Source: SAR86 cluster bacterium (lineage in GTDB: Bacteria > Pseudomonadota > Gammaproteobacteria > Magnimaribacterales > TMED112). From it: DNA of 39,282 bases. The notes below the pieces were generated by a model. That model saw nothing but the letters and a program-made list of their open reading frames with translations, had not been told where the DNA came from and searched no databases. The first letter of the stretch is position 1. Every line of letters begins with the position of its first letter. A program made the translations under genes and the position numbers. The stretch covers positions 1-39,282 of the forward strand of contig SHBL01000004.1 of the NCBI GenBank assembly GCA_004321845.1. Reading direction: 5' to 3'. Below, in pieces: positions 31,575-39,282 of this stretch.

Positions 31575-31886
31575 CTAAATTTTTATAATAACTACTTCGC
31601 TAAGTAAATTTTGATTATCAAAAATTAGCTTTACTTTCTTTTCAATATCCACTTCATTGCCTGTAGTGATTTTGTAAATATAATTCCAAACATTTTTTTC
31701 AAAATAATTTTCAAAGGATGGTTGGCCCATCACAAAATTTACTTGGTCCTTACTCATGCCTATTTCAAGCTTATCCAGATCTTCTTGGTTAAAAACTGTG
31801 CCTTGTGTAATTGTTACTTTATATAGACCTGTATTCGAGCAAGAAAATATTAATAGAGATATAATAATGATCAGTAATTTTTTCAT
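31575..31886 (-). CDS. bamE: Outer membrane assembly lipoprotein BamE (SmpA/OmlA)
   Basis: start set at MKKLLIIIISLLIFSCS (lipobox); LEIGMSKDQVNFVMGQPSFENYFEKNVWNYIY; divergent to fur. Confidence 0.9.
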   Translation of the reverse strand: MKKLLIIIISLLIFSCSNTGLYKVTITQGTVFNQEDLDKLEIGMSKDQVNFVMGQPSFENYFEKNVWNYIYKITTGNEVDIEKKVKLIFDNQNLLSEVVIIKI

Positions 31887-31905
31887 TTGAGATAGAATAA
31901 ATGTT

Positions 31906-32325
31906 ATGAGTGATAAAACCAACACAAATTTAAAAGAAGCAGGCCTTAAAGCAACATTGCCTAGAATTAAAATTCTTGAGATTTTGCAAAGAACCTCTGG
32001 CACAGAGGACCATTTTACAGCAGAAGAAATATACAAAGAATTAGTTTTAAATAATTATGATGTTGGTTTAGCAACAGTTTATAGGGTGCTTACTCAGTTT
32101 GAAAATGCACGAATTGTGGTCAAACATCAATTTGAATCAAATAAATCAGTTTATGAATTAAATGATCCCTTAAACCATGATCATATGGTATGTGTAGATA
32201 CTGGTGAAACAACAGAGTTTTATGATGAAGAGATTAAGAACAAACAAAGAGAAATAGCGTCTAAACATGGTTATGAGCTATTAGATCAAAGTATAGTACT
32301 GTACGTGAAAAAAATAAAAAAATAA
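31906..32325 (+). CDS. fur: Ferric uptake regulator
   Basis: 139 aa; LKEAGLKATLPRIKILEIL; ATVYRVLTQFE; HDHMVC; QREIASKHGY. Confidence 0.95.
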   Translation: MSDKTNTNLKEAGLKATLPRIKILEILQRTSGTEDHFTAEEIYKELVLNNYDVGLATVYRVLTQFENARIVVKHQFESNKSVYELNDPLNHDHMVCVDTGETTEFYDEEIKNKQREIASKHGYELLDQSIVLYVKKIKK

Positions 32326-32327
32326 AA

Positions 32328-32870
32328 ATGTCAGAGAAAGAGATTAAAAAAGAAGAAAAAGAGTTAGAAGAAAACAGTACTCAAGATGAAGCTCAAGATC
32401 CTGAAAGTAAAGATGACTTAAATAGTTTGACCTATGAAGAACTTCTTGAACAAGTAGATAAGCAAAAAGAGGAGACTCTTAGGGCTGTAGCAGAGTTAGA
32501 AAATTATCGAAAAAGATCTTCTAATGAGATCACTAATGCTCTTAAATATGCAAATTCAGAATTATTGTTATCTATCATTCCTTTAGTAACGTCATTAGAA
32601 AAATCTGTAGAAGGTTCAGAAGACGCTGAAAAAATTGACAAAGAGGGCATTTTGTTAATTTTAAATTCTTTTGAAAAAACTCTTGAGAATTTTAATATTG
32701 TTCCCATTAATCCTTCAGGGCAAGAGTTTGACCCAGAGAAACATGAAGCTGTTTCAACGGTCAATAACCCAGGGGAGAAAGACAATTTTGTCACAAATAC
32801 TCTTGAGAGAGGGTGGACGCTCAATGAAAGAGTCGTCAAACCTGCTCTTGTCGTGGTGAATAAAAAGTAA
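32328..32870 (+). CDS. grpE: Nucleotide exchange factor GrpE
   Basis: 180 aa; AELENYRKRS; FDPEKHEAVS; LERGWTLNERVVKPALVVV. Confidence 0.97.
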   Translation: MSEKEIKKEEKELEENSTQDEAQDPESKDDLNSLTYEELLEQVDKQKEETLRAVAELENYRKRSSNEITNALKYANSELLLSIIPLVTSLEKSVEGSEDAEKIDKEGILLILNSFEKTLENFNIVPINPSGQEFDPEKHEAVSTVNNPGEKDNFVTNTLERGWTLNERVVKPALVVVNKK

Positions 32871-32912
32871 ATTACTTTTAATTCACATATTTAAAACAAT
32901 AAAGGAAAAAAA

Positions 32913-34826
32913 ATGGGAAAAGTTATAGGTATAGATCTAGGAACAACAAATTCATGTGTCTCTGTAATGGAGGGCTCAGAACCAGTTGTTATATCAAATG
33001 CTGAGGGGAGTAGAACTACTCCTTCTGTTGTAGCATATTCATCAGATAAACAAGTACTAGTTGGTCAAGCAGCAAAACGTCAAGCTGTCACAAATCCAGA
33101 AAAAACATTATTTGCTGTTAAAAGACTTATAGGAAGAAAGTTTGATGACGAATACATACAAGAAGATATGAAATCAGCTCCTTATGGAATAGTTAAAGCT
33201 GAAAATGGAGATGCATGGGTCGAAGTAGATGGAAATAAAATGGCTCCTCCACAAATATCAGCAGAAATTCTTAAGAAAATGAAGAAAACTGCTGAAGACT
33301 ATCTTGGAACAAAAGTGGATGGTGCTGTTGTTACAGTGCCAGCATATTTTAACGACTCACAAAGACAGGCTACAAAAGCTGCTGGAAAAATAGCTGGCTT
33401 AGAAGTAAAAAGAATTATCAATGAACCTACAGCTGCAGCATTAGCCTTTGGTTTAGATAAGTTAAAGAAAGATGGTGTTATAGCTGTTTACGATCTTGGT
33501 GGAGGAACTTTTGATATCTCTATAATTGAAATGACTAATGTAGATGGCGAATACCAGTTTGAAGTTCTTTCAACCTCTGGTGATACCCATCTTGGTGGTG
33601 AAGATTTCGATTCAATACTTATGAACCACTTTATTGGTGAATTCAAAAATGAATCAGGTTTCGACTTAAATACAGATCCAATGGCATTGCAAAGACTAAA
33701 AGAAGCAGCAGAAAAAGCAAAAATAGAATTATCTACAACAGAACAAACAGAAGTAAATCTTCCGTATATCACTGCTGATGCAAGTGGACCAAAGCATTTT
33801 GTTCACAAGATAACTAGAGCAAAATTAGAGTCGCTTGTAGGGGATTTAGTAAAAAGGAGTCTAGAACCATTAAAAACAGCCTTAAAAGATGCCAAATTCT
33901 CACCAAAAGATATAGATGAAGTAATTCTTGTAGGAGGACAAACAAGAATGCCTATGGTTCAAAAAGCTGTTACAGAATTCTTTGGAAAAGAAGCAAGAAA
34001 AGATATTAATCCAGATGAAGCTGTAGCTTTAGGAGCAGCAACTCAAGGCGCAGTACTAAGCGGAGATAGATCAGATGTTTTATTACTTGATGTTACCCCA
34101 CTTACACTTGGTATCGAGACTCTTGGCGGTGTTCTAACACCAATGATAGAAAAAAATACAACTATCCCAACGAATAAGTCTCAAGTCTATTCAACAGCAG
34201 AAGATAATCAGACAGCAGTTACTGTCCATGTGCTACAAGGAGAGAGAAAAAAAGCCTCTGATAATAAATCTTTAGGTCAATTCAATCTTACTGATATACC
34301 AGCAGCACCTAGAGGTACACCTCAGATTGAAGTTACATTTGATATTGATGCAAATGGCATAATTAATGTTTCTGCCAAAGATAAATCAACAAATGTAGAA
34401 CAGTCTATTACTATCCAGGGTGGAAGTGGTTTATCAGATGAGGAAATCGAAAAAATGGTCAAAGATGCTGAATTAAATGCAGAGGAAGATAAAAAATTCG
34501 AAGAATTGATTGCCTCAAGAAATATGGCTGATGGTCTAGCAAGCTCAACTAAGAAAGCTATGGAAGAGAACAAAGATGAGTTAACTGAAGATGAATCAAA
34601 ATCATTAGGTGAAGCTATTTCAAATGTAGAAGAAGCATGTAAATCAGAAAGTAAGGAAGACATCGATAAAGCGGTTGAAGAGTTATCAAAAATTGCCCAA
34701 CCTTTATCAGATAAGCTTTTTAAAAAGGAAGCTCCTGAACAAACAACAGAAGAAAGTTCAGATAATAAGCCTGAAGATGCTGTTGATGCAGAGTTCAAAG
34801 AAGTTGATGACGAAAAAGATAAGTAA
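32913..34826 (+). CDS. dnaK: Chaperone DnaK (Hsp70)
   Basis: 637 aa; [42 protein letters not shown]; upstream aaagga SD. Confidence 0.99.
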   Translation: MGKVIGIDLGTTNSCVSVMEGSEPVVISNAEGSRTTPSVVAYSSDKQVLVGQAAKRQAVTNPEKTLFAVKRLIGRKFDDEYIQEDMKSAPYGIVKAENGDAWVEVDGNKMAPPQISAEILKKMKKTAEDYLGTKVDGAVVTVPAYFNDSQRQATKAAGKIAGLEVKRIINEPTAAALAFGLDKLKKDGVIAVYDLGGGTFDISIIEMTNVDGEYQFEVLSTSGDTHLGGEDFDSILMNHFIGEFKNESGFDLNTDPMALQRLKEAAEKAKIELSTTEQTEVNLPYITADASGPKHFVHKITRAKLESLVGDLVKRSLEPLKTALKDAKFSPKDIDEVILVGGQTRMPMVQKAVTEFFGKEARKDINPDEAVALGAATQGAVLSGDRSDVLLLDVTPLTLGIETLGGVLTPMIEKNTTIPTNKSQVYSTAEDNQTAVTVHVLQGERKKASDNKSLGQFNLTDIPAAPRGTPQIEVTFDIDANGIINVSAKDKSTNVEQSITIQGGSGLSDEEIEKMVKDAELNAEEDKKFEELIASRNMADGLASSTKKAMEENKDELTEDESKSLGEAISNVEEACKSESKEDIDKAVEELSKIAQPLSDKLFKKEAPEQTTEESSDNKPEDAVDAEFKEVDDEKDK

Positions 34827-34828
34827 TT

Positions 34829-35749
34829 GTGAAAAGAGACTACTATGAGATTCTTGGAGTTGACAGAAATGTCTCAGCTCCAGATCTTAAGAAAGCCTTT
34901 AAGAGATTAGCAATAAAATATCATCCTGATAAAAATCCTGGAAATTCTGAAGCTGAAAATAAATTTAAAGAAGCTGCTGAAGCTTATGAAGTACTGAGTG
35001 ACCAAGCTAAAAGACAAACCTATGATCAATTTGGTCATCAAGGAGTTAATAGTAATTTTGGTCAATCAGGATTTCAAAATGTAGATATAAATGACATTTT
35101 TAGCAATATTTTTGGCGGAGATGAAATTTTTGGAGATATTTTTGGTGATATCTTTGGTAGGGCTGGAAGCAGAAGACCACCACGAGGAAGAAATATTCAG
35201 ATGGCATTTGAAATGTCATTAGAGGAAGCTGTTTATGGAAAAGATGTTGAAATCAGACTTCCAAATTCAAATAAGAAAGTTTCTGTAAATATCCCAGCAG
35301 GCGTTGATACCGGTAATAAAATTAGGCTATCAGGTGAAGGAGAAGCAAGCCAGTATGGTGGAGAGCACGGTGATTTATTCATTGTTGTCCAAGTTCAAAA
35401 GCATGATTTTCTTGAACGAGAAGGTAATCATTTGTATTGTGAGGTGCCCATCAGAGTTGACCAAGCAATTCTTGGAGCAGAGATAGAAATACCTACTTTA
35501 TCTAAGAAAGTATTGCTTAAGATTCCATCTGAGACACAAACTGGCAAAATATTTAAATTGCGTGATTTAGGTGCAGGCTCTTTGCGTGGTAAAACAACTG
35601 GCGATCTGTTTGTAAGGGTCGTTGTAGAAACCCCCTCAAAACTTTCCTCTAAACAAAAAACTGCAATTGAATCCGCTTTTTCAGGCATTAAAAAAAATTT
35701 CTACGAAGCTGATAGCTTCACATCAAAAATAAATAAAAAATTTAAATGA
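34829..35749 (+). CDS. dnaJ: Chaperone DnaJ lacking the Cys-rich zinc-finger domain (GTG start)
   Basis: 306 aa; J domain with HPD; G/F region; DnaJ C-terminal domains ([44 protein letters not shown]); no CxxCxGxG motif. Confidence 0.95.
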   Translation: MKRDYYEILGVDRNVSAPDLKKAFKRLAIKYHPDKNPGNSEAENKFKEAAEAYEVLSDQAKRQTYDQFGHQGVNSNFGQSGFQNVDINDIFSNIFGGDEIFGDIFGDIFGRAGSRRPPRGRNIQMAFEMSLEEAVYGKDVEIRLPNSNKKVSVNIPAGVDTGNKIRLSGEGEASQYGGEHGDLFIVVQVQKHDFLEREGNHLYCEVPIRVDQAILGAEIEIPTLSKKVLLKIPSETQTGKIFKLRDLGAGSLRGKTTGDLFVRVVVETPSKLSSKQKTAIESAFSGIKKNFYEADSFTSKINKKFK

Positions 35750-36474
35750 TTAATATAGCTTTAGTAGGCGCATCAGGAAAAATGGGCCAAGCTGTTATTA
35801 GAGAATCCTTAAATGATGAAACAGTTCAGGTAACAAATTATTTAGTTAGCGATGAATCAAAATTTTTAGGTACTGATGTTGGAGAGCATCATTTTTCTCA
35901 ACCATCTGGTAAATATTTTAGTAAAACTATTGGTGAACCTTTCGATTGCATTATAGATTTTGCTACTCGGGAAAATCTTGATGCCAGACTATGCTATTAC
36001 GAAGAACTAGGCAAACCATTACTATTTTGCACAACAGGTTTAAGTCAAAAGCAAAAGGAAAAGTTAAAAGCTCTTTCGAATGAATTTCCTATTTTCATCG
36101 CTCCTAATACATCTGTTTTAGCTGCTTTAATGGTGAATTTTCTAGCTAATATTAAAAAAATTGAAGGTAGCTATGAAATTAGAATTTCAGAAAAACATCA
36201 CAAATCTAAAATAGATAGCCCTTCGGCAACAGCAATTTCTTTAGCAAATGCTGCAAATATTGATGAAAAAAAGATAGAAAGTTTAAGAGAAGGTGATCAT
36301 GGTAACTGGCATAAAGCCAAGATTTATAGTGAATTTGAAGAATTGCAGATCGAACATTCGACTACAAACAGAAGTATTTATGCACAAGGTGCACTAAATA
36401 TTGTTAAATGGTTTTACCAGAAGCCTAAAAACCTTTATCATATGCAGACCTTAATCGAAGACTTATATGAGTAA
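35746..36474 (+). CDS. dapB: 4-hydroxy-tetrahydrodipicolinate reductase (short, divergent)
   Basis: 242 aa; [47 protein letters not shown]; position after dnaJ. Confidence 0.88.
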   Translation: MINIALVGASGKMGQAVIRESLNDETVQVTNYLVSDESKFLGTDVGEHHFSQPSGKYFSKTIGEPFDCIIDFATRENLDARLCYYEELGKPLLFCTTGLSQKQKEKLKALSNEFPIFIAPNTSVLAALMVNFLANIKKIEGSYEIRISEKHHKSKIDSPSATAISLANAANIDEKKIESLREGDHGNWHKAKIYSEFEELQIEHSTTNRSIYAQGALNIVKWFYQKPKNLYHMQTLIEDLYE

Positions 36475-37459
36475 AGTAAACATTAGCATAGAGCAATTAT
36501 TTGAACTTGGCGCTCACTTTGGGCACAGGAAAAGATTCTGGAACCCTCACATGGAGGATTACATCTTCTGTGAAAAAAATAATATACATATTATTGACCT
36601 ATATAAAACCCAAGAGAAAATTATTGAGTTATATGAAATATTCAGAAAGCTTTCCTCTGTAGGAAATAAAGTAATGATTGTTGGCACCAAGAGAGTTGCA
36701 TCTAGTTATGTTTCTGAGTTTGGTGAAAAAACTGGTATGCCATATATTTCACACAGATGGTTGGGAGGAATGTTAACTAATTGGAAAACGATCAAAGTTC
36801 CTATAAATAAACTGCTTGAATATCAAGAAAATAAGGCATCTGGAGAATTACAATCAATGATCAAAAAAGAAGCTGTGATGTTAGAGAAAGAAATGAAAAA
36901 GCTTTCACTAGTATTTGATGGTGTGAAAGATATGAAAGGATTGCCTGATGCACTTTTTGTTATTGATGTTGAAAATGAAAAAATAGCAGTTCAAGAAGCA
37001 CTAAAAATGGGTATACCTGTTTATGGTCTAGTAGACACTAATAGCAACCCTAGCAATCTAACAAATTTTGTTCCAATAAATGATGATTCTTCAAAAACGA
37101 TTAAATTTGTCTTAGATTTGCTATCAGAAGCAGTACTTGAAGGGCAAGATTCAGCAAGAAAACAAGGTTTAGTGCAAAAACTTGATGGAGATAAAGGGCC
37201 AAAAGTATTCTCAATGAATACTGCAACAAAAGTTATTTCAGTGAAAGCTGAAGAAAAGTCAGAAGCAGCTATCGAAGCAAAAGCTGAAGAAAAAATTGAA
37301 GCTCAAAAAGACGAAAAAACAACCACTAAGAAGCCAGCAGCTAAAAAAGCTACAGCAGCTAAGAAGCCAGCAGCTAAAAAAGCTACAGCAGCTAAGAAGC
37401 CAGCAGCTAAAAAAGCTACAGCAGCTAAGAAGCCAGCAGCTAAAAAAGCAGATAAATAA
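36467..37459 (+). CDS. rpsB: 30S ribosomal protein S2 with Lys/Ala/Pro repeat C-terminal extension
   Basis: 330 aa; LFELGAHFGHRKRFWNPHMEDYIF; HRWLGGMLTNWKTI; followed by tsf. Confidence 0.98.
   Translation: MSKVNISIEQLFELGAHFGHRKRFWNPHMEDYIFCEKNNIHIIDLYKTQEKIIELYEIFRKLSSVGNKVMIVGTKRVASSYVSEFGEKTGMPYISHRWLGGMLTNWKTIKVPINKLLEYQENKASGELQSMIKKEAVMLEKEMKKLSLVFDGVKDMKGLPDALFVIDVENEKIAVQEALKMGIPVYGLVDTNSNPSNLTNFVPINDDSSKTIKFVLDLLSEAVLEGQDSARKQGLVQKLDGDKGPKVFSMNTATKVISVKAEEKSEAAIEAKAEEKIEAQKDEKTTTKKPAAKKATAAKKPAAKKATAAKKPAAKKATAAKKPAAKKADK
37328..37459 (+). repeat. 33-nt tandem repeat in rpsB (3 identical copies plus a degenerate terminal copy), each encoding KKPAAKKATAA
   Basis: aagaagccagcagctaaaaaagctacagcagct at 37328, 37361 and 37394; terminal copy 37427-37459. 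Confidence 0.95.
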
Positions 37460-38247
37460 TGGTTACAGCTCAACTAGTCAAAGAACTTAGAGACAGAACA
37501 GGTATATCAATGATGGATTGTAAATCTGCGTTGATGGAATCTGAGGGTGATATAGATAAAGCTATAGAGGTTCTTAGAAAAAAAAGTGTCTTAAAAGCTG
37601 AAAAAAAATCAGGCAGAGCAACTAATGAAGGAGCTATTATACTGGGTTCTTCAGATAATACAGATTTCATTGTTGAAGTTGATACTGAGACAGACTTTGC
37701 TGCAAAAGACGCAAGTTTTCAAACTTTCTTAAATGAGCTATCAGATTATTGTGCTGAAAATGATCCTAAAGACCTGCAAGATCTTAATACCAAATACAAA
37801 GATCAACTCTTAAGCATCATCCAAAAAATTGGTGAGAATATTAAAGTCTCATATTATGAAAAAATATCTAAAGAAGGTGGTGTAGTTGCTTCTTATAAAC
37901 ATTCTGATAATAAATTAGCAGCAATTGTAAAAATTGATTCTGGTGATGAGATTGTTGGCAGGGATATTGCTATGCAAGTTGCAGCTAATAATCCAATGGC
38001 AATTTATCCTGAAGATATCGATACAGCGATATTAAATAAAGAAAAAGAAATTGCATTAGCAACTCTCGAAAATGAGAACAAGCCTGAAGAAATTAAAGAA
38101 AAAATTATAATGGGCAAATTGAATAAATTTAAAATGGAAAACTCTTTAGTTGAGCAACCATTTATCAAAGATCCTGATAAGAAAATTAAAGACTTATTAG
38201 GCGATTCTAAAATTATTGGCTTTTTGAGAAAAAAGGTTGGTGAGTGA
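37459..38247 (+). CDS. tsf: Elongation factor Ts
   Basis: 262 aa; [39 protein letters not shown]. Confidence 0.98.
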   Translation: MVTAQLVKELRDRTGISMMDCKSALMESEGDIDKAIEVLRKKSVLKAEKKSGRATNEGAIILGSSDNTDFIVEVDTETDFAAKDASFQTFLNELSDYCAENDPKDLQDLNTKYKDQLLSIIQKIGENIKVSYYEKISKEGGVVASYKHSDNKLAAIVKIDSGDEIVGRDIAMQVAANNPMAIYPEDIDTAILNKEKEIALATLENENKPEEIKEKIIMGKLNKFKMENSLVEQPFIKDPDKKIKDLLGDSKIIGFLRKKVGE

Positions 38248-38966
38248 TCGCACCCGAACCTCTAAAAAAAATACTTCTTAAATATAGTGGTGAAGCAGTT
38301 GCTGGTATAGCTGGCCAAGGCATTGATCCTAAAATCCTTCATTTCATGTCTAGAGAAATAAAAAGTGTTGTTGAACAAAATGTTGCAGTTGGTTTGGTTA
38401 TCGGTGGTGGAAACTTATTTAGAGGACAAGAGTTAAATCAAGATGGAATAGATAGAGTCGCTGGTGATCATATGGGGATGCTAGCTACTGTTATGAATGG
38501 AATTGCATTGAGAGATTCACTAGAGAGAAATGGAATCAAGACCAGAGTAATGTCAGCAATACCGATGCCTGGTCTTGTTGAGCATTATGACAGAAGAAGA
38601 GCAATACATTTGCTGGATGAAGGCTTTGTTGTCATATTCACGGCGGGAACTGGAAACCCATTCTTTACTACAGATACTGCTGCTTGCTTAAGAGGGATAG
38701 AAATAAATGCAGATTTGATGCTAAAAGCAACCAAAGTAGATGGTGTATATTCTGATGATCCAAAGAAAAACTCTGAAGCAACATTATTCAATTCCTTAAC
38801 TTTTGATGAAGCTATACAAAAAAATCTTAAAGTCATGGATACAACAGCTCTGACACTTGCAAGAGATAATGAGATGAATATTAAAGTATTTAATTATGAG
38901 TCAGAGGGAGCATTACTTGGTATAGTAAAAGGTAAGGAAATAGGTACATTAATATCAAATGGCTAG
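38244..38966 (+). CDS. pyrH: Uridylate kinase (GTG start, GTGA overlap with tsf)
   Basis: 240 aa; [37 protein letters not shown]. Confidence 0.98.
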   Translation: MIAPEPLKKILLKYSGEAVAGIAGQGIDPKILHFMSREIKSVVEQNVAVGLVIGGGNLFRGQELNQDGIDRVAGDHMGMLATVMNGIALRDSLERNGIKTRVMSAIPMPGLVEHYDRRRAIHLLDEGFVVIFTAGTGNPFFTTDTAACLRGIEINADLMLKATKVDGVYSDDPKKNSEATLFNSLTFDEAIQKNLKVMDTTALTLARDNEMNIKVFNYESEGALLGIVKGKEIGTLISNG

Positions 38967-39282
38967 TTACGAAGAAATCTTAGAATCATGTACAAATAGG
39001 ATGCAATCATCCCTTAATAGTTTTAATGATAATCTTAAAAAAATTAGAACAGGTAGAGCAAACCCAGCAATGCTTGATGGAATTCAAGTTGATTACTATG
39101 GCACTATGACTCCACTGAACCAGTGCTGTTCAATAACAGTAGAAGATTCAAAAACACTTAGCTTAACTCCTTGGGACAAAGGCTTAGTTCAAGAGATAGA
39201 TAGAGCAATTCAAAAATCAGATTTAGGCATAAACCCAACAGTAACTGGTGATGTAATAAGAATAATAATGCCCCCACTAACT
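38959..39282 (+). CDS. frr: Ribosome recycling factor, N-terminal part (truncated by window edge; not in ORF track)
   Basis: hand translation [55 protein letters not shown]...; RTGRANP signature; follows pyrH. Confidence 0.96.
   Translation, partial: MASYEEILESCTNRMQSSLNSFNDNLKKIRTGRANPAMLDGIQVDYYGTMTPLNQCCSITVEDSKTLSLTPWDKGLVQEIDRAIQKSDLGINPTVTGDVIRIIMPPLT

Noticed and set aside
34322-34798. 158-aa minus-strand Ser-rich ORF inside dnaK
   Set aside because: Antisense artefact of the dnaK C-terminal region.
37328-37459. Possible CRISPR-like repeat array
   Set aside because: Units are contiguous without spacers and lie in frame in rpsB; coding tandem repeat.
37296-37490. Alternate-frame + ORF with LRSQQLKKLQQ repeats over rpsB
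   Set aside because: Frame-shifted reading of the 33-nt tandem repeat.

Overview
This window is about 39.3 kb of low-GC, gene-dense bacterial DNA. Gene order looks gammaproteobacterial, resembling a streamlined marine lineage such as SAR86; that placement is inference. From left to right it contains: the 3' part of rpoB, rpoC, the str/S10/spc/alpha ribosomal block (rpsL to rplQ, with no tuf after fusA), uvrA<, ssb>, fabB<, ispB<, rplU-rpmA-obgE>, rpsT<, a one-piece tmRNA (ssrA)<, smpB<, a small DUF3429-like membrane protein>, an SNF-family transporter>, bamE<, fur-grpE-dnaK-dnaJ-dapB-rpsB-tsf-pyrH>, and the 5' part of frr. There are no phage, CRISPR, IS or defence modules. It is core housekeeping DNA, so the unusual signals lie inside core genes and in how they are packed. 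The most notable are: (1) a syntenic DnaJ from which the cysteine-rich zinc-finger domain is cleanly missing; (2) charged low-complexity tails on four ribosomal proteins: acidic on L3, Lys/Ala repeats on L4 and S2, and a repeat tail ending in WWSRFKI on L17; (3) absence of the spacers that hold the r-protein autoregulatory leaders of S10, str, alpha and rpsB in E. coli; (4) fusion of the chaperone operon through dapB to rpsB-tsf-pyrH-frr; (5) ssrA placed 18 nt upstream of rpsT; (6) all convergent gene pairs overlapping or separated by 8 bp or less. I did not find an unambiguous new multi-gene system.
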